Shown here: positions 43,481-53,515 of the stretch, one piece after another
Position numbering within the stretch: the first letter of the stretch is position 1
Layout: every line of letters starts with the position of its first letter
From: Ariolimax columbianus
Lineage: Eukaryota; Mollusca; Gastropoda; Stylommatophora; Arionidae
Length of the DNA stretch: 64,000 nucleotides
Direction: 5' to 3'
NCBI GenBank assembly: GCA_036924085.1
Contig: JAVGWX010000013.1
Span: 66,004,157 to 66,068,156 of the forward strand
Notes under the pieces: model-generated
The model's database searches: none
What the model saw: only the letters and a program-made list of their open reading frames with translations
Told to the model about the DNA's origin: nothing
Program-made: the position numbers and the translations under genes

Positions 43481-43694
43481 TTTGTTTGACTAGGTAATAC
43501 AAGTTTTCTTTTCTGTTCTCGTTCCTTCCTTGATATTACTGACTGCCGTTCTCGTCAGAATTGTTTTTCTTTCCTGATCAGTTATATTCTTCGTTAATTC
43601 AATTGTTTAGTTAGTGAAATTAGTGATCAATTAATATCTCTACTTATCAATCAGTGAATCAATTAATCGTTGATCTGTGTGTCAGATTGTATTG

Positions 43695-43749
43695 TCTGTC
43701 TCTCTTATTGTTTTTCTATCAAATAATGTAGTTTTTCAAACTTCACAAA

Positions 43750-43811
<62 letters not shown>

Positions 43812-43878
43812 TATTGTTTTTCTATCAAATAATGTAGTTTTTCAAACTTCACAAATCTACTCTCTCTCTCTGTCTCTC

Positions 43879-43909
<31 letters not shown>

Positions 43910-43912
43910 ATG
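43695..43912. repeat. (CT)n microsatellite with a 66-bp direct duplication
   Basis: A pure CT run (about 43752-43802) lies between two copies of the same 66-bp segment (43695-43760 and 43801-43866; both contain TTATTGTTTTTCTATCAAAT and CAAACTTCACAAATCTACTC). The second is followed by another CT-rich run. Confidence 0.9.
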
Positions 43913-44019
43913 TCTTTTTCTTTTGGTGTGTCTGTGTGAGAGTATCTCTGCTTACAAATGTGTCTAACTCTAGTCTCACTTACCTTCCATGCTTGGGAAA
44001 CTGAGACGCTATTCCAGTT

Positions 44020-44715
44020 AAGCACAAAATACTGACCAGGACGTCGCATCAGGGTCAGCCACAATACACTGACCAGGACGTCGCATCAGGGACAGGCACA
44101 ATACACTGACCAGGACGTCGCATCAGGGTCAGGCACAATACACTGACCAGGACGTCGCATCAGGGTCAGGCACAATACACTGACCAGGACGTCGCATCAG
44201 GGTCAGGCACAATACACTGACCAGGACGTCGCATCAGGGTCAGGCACAATACACTGACCAGGACGTCGCATCAGGGTCAGGCACAATACACTGACCAGGA
44301 CGTCGCATCAGGGTCAGGCACAATACACTGACTAGGACGTCGCATCAGGGTCAGGCACAATACACTGACCAGGACGTCGCATCAGGGTCAGGCACAATAC
44401 ACTGACCAGGAATTCGCATCAGGGTCAGGCACAATACACTGACCAGGACCACAATCTCTCGTTCAAGTAGCATTCCCTGGAAACAGGCTGTTGTCAAAGC
44501 AAACTGGCTAGTGAGATGTGGATCGATGTTATCCCCGTAGTAGTGAGCGCCACGCATATGAAGTCAAGCATAGCAAAAAGGCCTGGAGAACTGACTCCCA
44601 CCTTCATCAGTATGCTCGGGATATGAGTAAGGCTACTACAACCCGCCACTTAAGGGCCTTTTCGGGGCTCACAGAAGAGACAACTTATTGGGGCCATCAA
44701 ACAACAAGAATAACT
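44020..44715 (+). mobile_element. Family C with amplified 37-bp segment
   Basis: From about 44035 to 44450, eleven copies of a 37-bp unit (CAGGACGTCGCATCAGGGTC, AGGCACAATACACTGAC) precede the family body (CCACAATCTCTCGTTCAAGT, GTTATCCCCGTAGTAGTGAG) and the 3' end (AACCCGCCACTTAAGGGCCT, AACAACAAGAATAAC). Same unit as the array at 38885-39235, but each array is internally more homogeneous than the two are to each other. Confidence 0.9.
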
Positions 44716-44879
44716 TAGCTTCTTGCACAGAACAGAACACATCTACACGACACACTCAATGTTATCTGGTTTATTTATTGTTGCTACTGGGGCTGCGTGC
44801 CCACTGCCAACCCTATTCTCGAAGCCAGGATACACTTGTGAAACAAGCTTCCATAGCTCCCACTTGGAGGGGATTAGGT

Positions 44880-44975
44880 CCTTGTCCAGTTCTGGTCCAC
44901 TGACCCTGATGCTAGCAACCAGCTATGACTCGCTGACTATTATCGACTCATTCACTGTGCTGTAGCGTCGACCCC
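44880..44975 (-). mobile_element. SINE-B 5' fragment
   Basis: Contains CTGACCCTGATGCTAGCAAC, CAGCTATGACTCGCTGACTA and an altered head end. It represents the 33-bp segment region of SINE-B in one copy. Confidence 0.6.
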
Positions 44976-45718
44976 AGACATAATTTTCTACAATTTTATC
45001 TCTGACGGCAGTCCGTGTTATGGTCACCATAACTTTCAAACAACGTGTGAGCCATATTTCACGCTACCATTCCCATCCACTCAAGTTCAGTCTTCTAAAC
45101 ACAGGTAATAACAAGATCGAAGCTGCAGTAGTACTGACGGTTAAAAGTCGATAAAAACGCTAATATACTACGTGTTCAAGAAGTATCAGACCTTAATTTG
45201 TATCTCCGTAAACATGTGAATCATGGGTGTTGTCCTTTGGCATGGAGATATATGAGACCGTCTTCGACCTCTTGTAGTTATAGAAAAAGTACGACATACA
45301 ACATTACATGTCATCCCACTCCGCTGCCTTGCGGGATACCTGTTTACGGGAAAGGCTTCCGGAGTAAACCCTGAGGTAACAACTGCATTCTATGCTGTCT
45401 CCAGTCTTCTCGGTAAATATCTTTCCACTGGCCAAAGGTAGCTCAGGAGCAGAGAGTGAGGTTGACGAAAGGCGCAGTTACCTTCTCCCTTTAATCCAAA
45501 TCACCGCGCGGGTTACCTATTTCAGCGGACACAGTAAGAAAGACTGTCCACACGGCTGAACAAAGAGAGTGGTCTTCATCACTTGTAATGGACGAACATC
45601 ATTTGGGACCATCATCCGCATACGTGTATTTGTTTCAGTCCGCTGATGCATCAGTCGCTGGTAGTCAGTCTTTCAGTGTTGCGTGTAGTGAGACCTGTCG
45701 AGTTCTCATTCCCCACGA
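44976..45718. other. No gene recognised
   Basis: Unique-looking sequence 5' of the mariner relic. The first part of the plus frame starting at 45588 has no similarity that I recognise. Confidence 0.4.
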
Positions 45719-46010
45719 AATGACGGAAAGACGGTGTTCTAGCAAATTTTGCCTAAAGCTAGGACATACCCTAGTGGGACCCATTCAGAAACTTCAAGAG
45801 GCCTTCGGTTACGATGCCACGAGCATCAGACCAATTACGAAGTGTTACGATCGCTCCAAATATGGCTGCATATCCGTGGAGAACGGACCACGTTCAGGTA
45901 GACCCTCAGCAAGCCGTCATGATGAAGTGTTGACCAAGTACAAACTATGGTCTCACCAAGCCGTCGTGTCCCCCATCCTAAAACTTGCAGATGAGTTAGG
46001 GATAAGCATT
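45719..46010 (+). pseudogene. Mariner-like transposase N-terminal fragment (second type)
   Basis: Within a 227-codon plus frame (45588-46271), the segment MTERRCSSKFCLKLGHTLVG through KLQEAFGYDATSIRPI, then YGCISVENGPRSGRPSASRH, and LADELGIS matches the N-terminal DNA-binding region of mariner-like proteins (FCxKLGK..., AFG(D/Y)xAxS..., SVEDxPRSGRPSTSR, IAxELGIS). Several conserved positions are lost, such as the W and FK of the helix after AFG. After 46010 the frame continues into unrelated sequence. The catalytic domain is missing. It differs from the type at 22208 and 57183. Confidence 0.7.
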
Positions 46011-46329
46011 ATCTACCACTATCTTACCTCGCAATTCTTATTGCACTGGCCTTGCAGCAGACCGATCGCATTCTGTGGAAAGTTAGTAAAGTCTTCCTCG
46101 ATCACAACACGGCGCTTGCTGTCAACCCAGCCTCTAAAATTGCCTGCAAGAATATTCTGGGAATGTAAAATCGATCTGTGTGATGCTGACCACATCACCC
46201 ATTGTGTGCTGTTGGTTATGAGAAATATGAGCCTGACACCATATTCCATAATTACCCCATTCACGTGTTAACGGGATATTTATTGTTACCATTCTTAGTC
46301 ATATACTCGACCTGTATTTCTAGAATGGC
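46011..46329. other. Unrecognised sequence after mariner relic
   Basis: Open on both strands (plus end of 45588-46271; minus 46019-46264). No known motif. Confidence 0.4.
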
Positions 46330-46665
46330 GGACCCTCTGTGCAGGTCCCAGCTCTGGCGTGAGCTGAATGAACCGGGATAAGGATTTACTATTTAGCGGA
46401 CTAGGCTTGAGCAGCTTATTACTTTCCTGCGTTGGAGGAAGTGCATGGGATGACAGTTAATCGATGTGCGAGTCTCAAACACTGTAGCAAAGTAGACCCA
46501 CATCTTGTTAGGCGCCATCTACGCTGTTCTTAACAAACCACCTAACGACAACCGGTTGTATGCCATGTCACACAGTTAGTCGCCTCTTACGACATGCTTT
46601 AAGTGGGGCAGTGGTGCTATTCCCTTCCTTATCTTACACAAAGACTCTGGCGGACACTCGGTACT
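46330..46665 (-). mobile_element. Family D copy, near full length
   Basis: Reverse copy: CAGGTCCCAGCTCTGGCGTG, TTGAGCAGCTTATTACTTTC, CACACAGTTAGTCGCCTCTT, GGGCAGTGGTGCTATTCCCT and ACACAAAGACTCTGGCGGAC. Confidence 0.82.
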
Positions 46666-46756
46666 TCTACCATTACATTACTCAAACACTACATTTGTAA
46701 TATGATCGTTTTTCAGCCCTACCATCTCATGTTCTTGTCCCTTCTCCCACCCAGAT

Positions 46757-47545
46757 AGAGAATACGACCCCACTATATTCCAGCTAGAGAATACGACCCC
46801 ACTAGATTTCAGATAGAGAATACGACCCCACTATATTTCAGATAGAGAATACGACCCCACTATATTCCAGCTAGAGAATACGACCCCACTATATTCCAGC
46901 TAGAGAATACGACCCCACTATATTTCAGATAGAGAATACGACCCCACTATATTTCAGATAGAGAATACGACCCCACTATATTTCAGATAGAGAATACGAC
47001 CCCACTAGATTTCAGCTAGAGAATACGACCCCACTATATTTCAGATAGAGAATACGACCCCACTATATTTCAGATAGAGAATACGACCCCACTATATTTC
47101 AGATAGAGAATACGACCCCACTATATTTCAGATAGAGAATACGACCCCACTATATTTCAGATAGAGAATACGACCCCACTATATTTCAGATAGAGAATAC
47201 GACCCCACTATATTTCAGATAGAGAATACGACCCCACTATATTCCAGCTAGAGAATACGACCCCACTATATTCCAGCTAGAGAATACGACCCCACTATAT
47301 TCCAGCTAGAGAATACGACCCCACTATATTCCAGCTAGAGAATACGACCCCACTATATTCCAGCTAGAGAATACGACCCCACTATATTCCAGCTAGAGAA
47401 TACGACCCCACTATATTTCAGCTAGAGAATACGACCCCACTATATTCCAGATAGAGAATACGACCCCACTATATTTCAGATAGAGAATACGACCCCACTA
47501 TATTTCAGATAGAGAATACGACCCCACTAGATTTCAGCTATAACA
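46757..47545. repeat. 29-bp satellite (AGAGAATACGACCCCACTAT)
   Basis: About 27 units with a TTTCAGAT or TTCCAGCT linker. The two linker types form blocks: the GCT type is concentrated at about 47235-47420 and the GAT type elsewhere, suggesting segmental amplification. Stop-rich and non-coding. Confidence 0.95.
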
Positions 47546-48234
47546 ATTGTCCGTGCCAAAACGTTGTTTGTGCTCTTCTGATTTCGATAGAAATTAGTCT
47601 TGCACGACGAGGCTGTTAGCCCTAAGCACAACCCACTTTAGTTGTCTGGGACCTGACTAGTCTTGAGGTAAGACATCGATCTCGGGTGATGGACATCGCA
47701 GGTTCAAATCATGGTGGAAACCGGGACTTTTTCTTGTGGACGTCGGTATTACCCCAGATCTCTCGTGCAGTGTCTTGTACGTTAAAACTCTCTGGGCATT
47801 TGGAAATTGAAAAAAACCGCTGTCTGGGCAACATTGAAGATGATGCTACAAATCTACCCAATCTATTACAGGATCCTCGCCGGTACTACAGAGTTCTTCC
47901 GTTGTGCTGAGACTCTCCAAAAATATGAAGAACAGAGCACTTATGGGTTAAACCGTGTGCAATGACGTTGATTCTAGGTCTATGCGAAACTAAACTATTT
48001 AGTTACCTTTACTACTGCATTGAAGAACAGTGGTGTTATTCTTTGCTCTTCAGCATATGCCCTAGGGAATTCCCCTCAGCGAAGTCTAGCAGCCATGTAA
48101 ATAAATTTGCTAGGGCTAATAACGTTCTAGGTTATGCCTCAGGAATCACGAGTGAATTGAATGATAATTTACCACAGCTTATCCGCCTCATTTCACGCTC
48201 CCCCACCCATCCACTCAGACACACAACCTTCTGG
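47546..48234. other. No gene recognised
   Basis: Unique-looking. GCAGGTTCAAATCATGGT near 47698 resembles a B-box, but no matching A-box or stems were found. Frames 47686-47910 and 47962-48327 are unrecognised. Confidence 0.4.
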
Positions 48235-48312
48235 CCAGGTGGTGTAGCGAAATTATACGGGCGTCCCAGGACGCGACAATCGGGGGTTCTTTCCCGCGTT
48301 GATATTGCCAAT
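48235..48312 (+). mobile_element. tRNA-like SINE head
   Basis: AGGTGGTGTAGCGAAATTAT (A-box-like), then CGGGCGTCCCAGGACGCG, then GGGGGTTCTTTCCCGCG (B-box-like, with stem CGGG/CCCG). Looks like a tRNA-derived head without an identified body or tail. Confidence 0.45.
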
Positions 48313-48454
48313 ACCCGCTGGAGTTGATAATGAAAGCAAAACGTGGAGTATTGTCTACCGAACGCTGGAGTTTGGGCGTGTTCAGTGGCGTAGCCACCAG
48401 CCTAGTGTCTGCAAAACATGATGGTTGAATCTCTCACTACTCTGCCGAATCTTC

Positions 48455-48517
48455 TTTTTTTTCTTCTTTTTCTTCTTCTTCTTCTTCTTCTTCTTCTTCT
48501 TCTTCTTCTTCTTCGTC
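48455..48517. repeat. (CTT)n microsatellite, LINE tail
   Basis: TTC repeats complementing the GAA tail of the minus-strand LINE that begins at 48520. Confidence 0.88.
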
Positions 48518-48519
48518 AT

Positions 48520-48960
48520 ACATCAAATTGAATTTGTTTAAAGAAATCAACGGCTATCTGTCGATACTGCCATAGAGCTTGCCCAGTGTGGACAGTGGGA
48601 TGATGTGCTTTCTCTGGTCCTCGTATGACGGGCAATTGTGCAGCAGATGTTTAGTGGTCCTTTTCCCAGTACTACAGATGCATTCATCAGTAGCACATAT
48701 ATTCAGTTGATTGAATAGATGGTACCTCAGTAGTGTGTGGCATGTGTGGAGTCTGAAGACCACGACCTGCTCTCTTCTGTTCAACATTCAAGTATGTCTT
48801 CAAGATGTCCTTGGAAGATTTGAGTTTAAGCACACACGGTTCAAAGATACGTTTCTTTTTCTTCCCTTTCTTCGTCTTCTTCTTCTTCTGCGTTTGCTCT
48901 GAAAAGGACGTTTGTGACACAGTGTCGTTGTTAACAGCGCGGCGGAAAAATTTATGCGGC
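48520..48960 (-). pseudogene. LINE C-terminus with GAA tail
   Basis: The minus frame 48554-48787 reads REQVVVFRLHTCHTLLRYHL, then NICATDECICSTGKRTTKHL and LHNCPSYEDQRKHI. This is the RLRTGHxxLRxHL block followed by the CxC...H...C knuckle of LINE ORF2 C-termini, with a few altered residues. The end FKQIQFDV precedes the GAA tail. Upstream (to about 48960) is a shifted frame. Same family as 42952-43480. Confidence 0.8.
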
Positions 48961-48984
48961 TTTCGAACAGGCACGTCCTCTTCT

Positions 48985-49755
48985 TTTTCGTCGTTCTCAA
49001 TCTCCCACTACCAAGCCCAGAAAAGGGTTTTACATGTAGCATGTGGTATTCCATAGAACGAAATGCGTTGTGTCGCAGTTTTCATCTTGACTGCAATAGT
49101 TCCATCTTTAGGTCTAACACACTCGACTTCAATATCCATGAAAACCGGGTTAGCCGTCCCTGTTCGTTCCCTTCTCCTAAACCAGCCTGTCCTGTAGTAG
49201 CCTGTAATACGCAGTGGTTGGGAACGGTCTTGGCAGTTCCGGGTCGCTGGCCCTGACGCTAAGGGACAGTTCTGGGTTGCTTTCTCTGACGCTAGGGGCC
49301 AGTTCTAGGTCGCTGTCCCTGATGCTAGGAGCCGGTCTTGATTCGCTGGCCCTGACGCTAGGAGCCAGTCCTGGGTCGCTGGCCCTGACGCTAGGAGCCA
49401 GTTCGGGGTCGCTGGCCCTGACGCTAGGGGTCAGTTCCGGGTCGCTGGTCCTGACGCTAGGAGCCAGTCCTGGGTCGCTGGCCCTGACGCTAGGAGCCAG
49501 TTCCGGGTCGCTGGCCCTGACGCTAGGAGCCAGTCCTGGGTCGCTGGCCCTGACGCTAGGAGCCAGTTCGGGGTCGCTGGCCCTGACGCTAGGGGCCAGT
49601 TCCGGGTCGCTGGCCCTGACGCTAGGGGCCAGTTTTGGGTCGCTTGCCCTGACGCTAGGGGCCAGTTCCGGGTCGCTGGTCCTGACTCTAGCATTCAGCT
49701 TTGAATCGCTTTCCGTAACAGCTCATGCATTGCTCAGCATCTTCCTCCCAGACCT
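48985..49755 (-). mobile_element. SINE-B with amplified 33-bp segment
   Basis: The 3' half in reverse (TTCTCAATCTCCCACTACCA, GTCGCAGTTTTCATCTTGAC) and a 5' end (AACAGCTCATGCATTGCTCA) flank about 14 copies of a 33-bp unit at 49230-49690 (GGTCGCTGGCCCTGACGCTA, GGAGCCAGTTCCG). Same internal segment as the array at 27490-27790. The unit length keeps a plus frame open (49214-49936), which then runs into LINE coding sequence. Confidence 0.9.
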
Positions 49756-49794
49756 GACATGTTCAGTTCATCTGATCTGGTCTCTCTCATGCAG

Positions 49795-50195
49795 CCGGTG
49801 GATTCCAGAGAGCCTAGAAATCAAGAACATAATCAGAAATCAGTTTATACACCAATGGAGAGAAGACAGAAACATACGCAGTACACCAGACCCAATTCAC
49901 CAACTCAAAATTACCTTATTTCGTCTGAGAACTTGACACTGTAGACTACTAGAACATCTTTACCGACTGAAGATCTCACACACCGATGAGTTCCCATGTG
50001 GAATAGGATGCCAGAACTCTGAACATATTCTACAGGAATGCCCAATCTATAGGGAAATGAGATGCCAGAGAGTGCGGAGCTGAGACAAAAGCTGTGGGGC
50101 AGCTGCTCCGACCTGGTGAAGACTACAGACTTCATCATAGCGACTGGTCTGCAGATATAGCATGACCAAAAGATCCTGAAAGCAAAGACGAAGAA
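49795..50195 (+). pseudogene. LINE C-terminus, same family as 33930-34465
   Basis: EIKNIIRNQFIHQWREDRNI and RSTPDPIHQLKITLFRLRT are read in the frame that continues the preceding SINE array. After a stop or frameshift the knuckle (PCGIGCQNSEHILQECP, read across small errors) and LVKTTDFIIATGLQI follow. The end CATGACCAAAAGATCCTGAA leads to a GAAGAAGAAG tail. A 20-bp deletion lies in the GATGCC-AGAG region relative to the 34 kb copy. Confidence 0.82.
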
Positions 50196-50207
50196 GAAGG
50201 CACTCCA

Positions 50208-50650
50208 TCACTCGATCCTGACCAGCCAGCGGAGACAGTATACATGATTACGTTTCCTGACATGCCTGATATAGACTGTCCATGTTTCGCATGCGAACAG
50301 AAGGATGGTTAACACTACATCACGATACATATAGATCTTTGTGGCAACAAAACCTGCCGATCCCAAACGTTTGCTCGTAATCTCCGTAAAAGCAGCGCTG
50401 GCAATAGAAATCCCGCTGTTGACTATCAATGTAGATAAAGCCATCAACGGCTTATAGATGATGGCCCTGTATCAGTGATAATTGGTTCGCGGTAAGGCTT
50501 CCCAGGCGCAGGTAGAAACATTACCTCCGTTGTCTTGGTGATGACCGTCAGACCAAAGTTAGTGAGCGCAGTGGATAACTCATCTGTGATTGTCTGAATG
50601 TCCTGTTTTGATCACGTGTTAATGGCTCAGTCATTAGCAAAGGAGAGATT
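50208..50650 (-). pseudogene. RTE-like LINE reverse transcriptase fragment
   Basis: The minus strand from about 50650 reads SLSFAND, a remnant of the (Y/F)ADD polymerase box, then TITDELSTALTNFGLTVITK, TTEVMFLPAPGKPYREP (the KT.VM...PGKP pattern after the catalytic box), and in the frame 50208-50447 LIVNSGISIASAAFTEITSK, YRDVVLTILLFACETWTVYI (ACETW motif) and RHVRKRNHVYCLRWLVRIE. It has stops and lacks both the N-terminal RT and the last C-terminal portion. The catalytic ADD reads AND, so it is inactive. Confidence 0.85.
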
Positions 50651-50664
50651 TAAGATGCTTTTCA

Positions 50665-50990
50665 AATCTACAGAGGGCAGCGCATGAGCTGCAGCGGTCA
50701 GCGACCCATAGCTGACTGCGGGCGTCAGGGCCGCAGAACCAGAGCTGCCAAGGTGTTCCTGGATAACAGTCTGCACCAGAGCAGAAGGGATAAAGAGAAG
50801 GGATCGAAGAGAGAATTCTAACCTGGTACTAAAAAATGCTTGCTGAAGTCGGATGTGTTGGACCGAAAGGTGCAACTATCGCAGTCAAGCTGTAAACTAC
50901 AACACAACGCATTCCGTTCTATGGACTTCATTATGCTACTTAGGCCCGTGTCAGGGTTTGGTAGCGGGAGAGTGAGAACGAACGAAGCCA
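50665..50990 (+). mobile_element. SINE-B, near full length
   Basis: Head GGGCAGCGCATGAGCTGCAG, CAGCGACCCATAGCTGACTG, a 15-bp deletion near 50750, intact core GCTGAAGTCGGATGTGTTGG, AGCTGTAAACTACAACACAA, and end GGTAGCGGGAGAGTGAGAAC with GAACGAAGCCAAGCC instead of a GAA tail. Confidence 0.85.
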
Positions 50991-51150
50991 AGCCAAATGA
51001 AGCCAAGTCAAGTCAAGCCAAGCCAAATCAAGTCAATACAAGCCATGTCAAGCCAAGTCAATCCAAGCCATGTCAAGTCAAGTCAAGTCAAGCAAAGCTA
51101 AACCAAGTCAATCTAAGCCATGTCAAACCAAGCCAAGCCAAGCCAAATCT
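50985..51150. repeat. (AAGYC)n pentamer-type array at SINE-B 3' end
   Basis: AAGCC and AAGTC pentamers with AAATC and CATGTC interruptions, starting exactly at the SINE-B end. An alternative tail expansion to GAA. Confidence 0.88.
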
Positions 51151-51329
51151 ACAGACGAGCTGACCATACACATATGGTTTACATGGAAGTGGTGTTAGTC
51201 TGCAGAAGAAATTGAAGTTTTGCAGATCTGTAGTGCCTTCAGTGCTGCTGTATGCTTGTAAAACATGGACTGTTAACAGGTGCCGAGTGGTCAGCCGGGA
51301 TCTGCGTAGGATAAATAATAGCCCAACAT
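51151..51329. pseudogene. Possible further LINE scrap
   Basis: The plus strand gives MKFCRSVVPSVLLYACKTWT at about 51212, resembling the LLYACETW motif of RTE-like LINE C-termini, with a K for E. Too short to classify. Confidence 0.5.
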
Positions 51330-51645
51330 CCCCGCAGAGCATGTCGCAAGAGACAACTAACTGTGTGATATGGCAACACACCGGCCATGGCTAGGGGGTT
51401 TGTTAAGATCAGCATATATGGCGCCTAACAGGCTGCGGGTCTACTTTGCTCTAATATTTGAGTCTATTAAAATGGACTCACACATCGATTAACCACCCTC
51501 CACGGCACTTGTCCCAACACAGCGAAGTAATACGCGGCTCGAGCCTAGCCCGCTAAGCAGGAAATACGCGTCCAGTCCACATCCAGCTCACGCCAGAGCT
51601 GGGACCTATACAGGGGTATCCGTCTACGCTGAAGTACAGATCGCC
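51330..51645 (+). mobile_element. Family D copy, near full length
   Basis: CAGAGCATGTCGCAAGAGAC, CAACTAACTGTGTGATATGG, GTCTACTTTGCTCTAATATT, GGCTCGAGCCTAGCCCGCTA and CGCCAGAGCTGGGACCTATA in family order. Confidence 0.82.
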
Positions 51646-51989
51646 TAAGACTAATCATGCATGTGCCACGTAAAATCTTAAAACTACTGCCATAGTCTGT
51701 CCTAGAAGGGCATTGGAGATAAAGTATCACAAGAGAGTTCAAGATATGGCCTTTCTTAGAAGAGATTGAATCCCTAGCATTAGTACTATTTTGATGCAGC
51801 CTCAGATCTGCTGGATAGGTCTTGAAGTCCACGGGTCAGCCCATTGGCTTCCAAGAATGTTCGTCTATGGTGAGATAAAAAAGACAACGCTCTGGTAGTG
51901 GCCATAAGAGCGTTTCAAAGACACGTTCACAACTTCATTGAATATCTTTGGCAAAATACCCGACACTTTATAAGTTACTGCGCTAGACA
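51646..51989. other. No gene recognised
   Basis: A minus frame (51545-51832) partly overlaps family D. No known motif. Confidence 0.4.
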
Positions 51990-52520
51990 TAATCGGATGG
52001 GGCGCATCTGTTCATGAAGGTGCAGCTTCAAGCGAGGCGTCCATAAAGACAGCAGTTGGTAGACAGAATCTGATGGGACACATCTGTTCATGAAGATGCA
52101 GCTTCAAGCGAGGCGTCCATAAAGACAGCAGTTGGTAGACAGAATCTGATATGACACATCTGTTCATGAAGATGCAGCTTCAAGCGAGGCGTCCATAAAG
52201 ACAGCAGTTGGTAGACAGAATCTGATGGGACACATCTGTTCATGAAGATGCAGCTTCAAGCGAGGCGTCCATAATGACAGCAGTTGGTAGACAGAATCTG
52301 ATGGGACACATCTGTTCATGAAGATGCAGCTTCAAGCGAGGCGTCCATAAAGACAGCAGTTGGTAGACAGAATCTGATGGGACACATCTGTTCATGAAGA
52401 TGCAGCTTCAAGCGAGGCGTCCATAAAGACAGCAGTTCGTAGACAGATTCGAGTGGAGCACATCTGTTCATGAAGATGCAGCTTCAAGCGAGGCGTCCAT
52501 AAAGACAGCAGTTGATAACG
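51990..52520. repeat. 76-bp tandem repeat
   Basis: Seven copies of a 76- to 78-bp unit (CATCTGTTCATGAAGATGCA, GCTTCAAGCGAGGCGTCCAT, AAGACAGCAGTTGGTAGACA). The first and last units are the most diverged. Confidence 0.93.
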
Positions 52521-52550
52521 AAGACAGTCTAGAAAAAGCAACAGAACAGG

Positions 52551-52728
52551 CGTACATTCCCTACCCACAACGCGTACATTGCCTACCTACAATGCGTACA
52601 TTCCCTACCCACAATGCGTACATTCCCTACCCACAACGCGTACATTCCCTACCCACAACGCGTACATTCCCTACCCACAACGCGTACATTCCCTACCCAC
52701 AATGCGTACATTCCCTACCCAAATGCCC
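52551..52728. repeat. 22-bp tandem repeat (ACGCGTACATTCCCTACCC)
   Basis: About eight units, alternating CACAACGCG and CACAATGCG. Two plus frames stay open over it by periodicity. Confidence 0.9.
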
Positions 52729-52799
52729 GAGATATTTCTAGACTCACTTTGTGCCCCTCAGTCACCTTCGAACTCATCGACAGATTGAACATACTCTGA

Positions 52800-53187
52800 A
52801 GGAATAAACAGAGAGAGAGATAGAGTGAGAGAGAGTGAGAGAGTGGGAGAGTGAGTGAGAGAGAAGGAGGGTGAGAAAGTGAGAGAGAGAGTGAGTGAGA
52901 GAGTAAGAGAGAGGGAGGGTGAGAGAGTGACAGAGTGAGAGAAAATGAGAGAGAGACAGAAAGAGAGAGTGAGAGAGAGTGAGAGAGAGTGACAGAAATA
53001 GAGAGTGAGAGCGAGAGAGACAGAGAGAGAGTGAGAGAGACAGAGAGAGAGTGAGAGATAGACATAGAGAGAGTGAGAGAGAGACAGAGAGGGAGTGAAA
53101 GAGAGACAGTGAGAGTGAGAGAGAGACAGAGGAGAGAGAGAGACAGAGAGATAGTGAGAGAGACACAGAGAGAGTGAGAGTGAGTTG
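52800..53187. repeat. GAGAGTGAGAGAGACAGA low-complexity array
   Basis: Long GA-rich run with interspersed GT and CA steps. The minus frames encode only Ser/Leu/His. Confidence 0.9.
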
Positions 53188-53515
53188 TTGTTTCGAATTC
53201 CCATAATGAGTCGGTTACTCTTTTGTTCGCCCTGAAGAATGCGTTAAGTGACGGGTTCCAGTAGCTCACATCTCGAGCGTGCTGATGAAGGTGGACAGGG
53301 GTCGTCCAGGCAGTTGTGCTATGCTTGGCTTCATTTGCGTGTCGCCCACTACTACGGAGATCACCTCAATTTGTTATCCAGAGTTTTGCCCCGACAACAT
53401 CCTGTTTCCAGGACGACCAACGTGGAGGTCAGATAAAGGTCTTGACCAGTATATGTCTCGTGACCTTGGCTAACATTCTCTGATCAGTGTGTTTTACCTG
53501 ACCAGACGTTAGCCT
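53188..53515 (-). mobile_element. Family C copy
   Basis: GTTGTTTCGAATTCCCATAA, GCGTTAAGTGACGGGTTCCA, GTGTCGCCCACTACTACGGA, GTTTCCAGGACGACCAACGT, ending with two diverged 37-bp-type units (CCTTGGCTAACATTCTCTGA). Confidence 0.82.

Noticed and set aside
47686..47730. tRNA gene suggested by GGTTCAAATC
   Set aside because: No A-box at the right distance and no cloverleaf stems.
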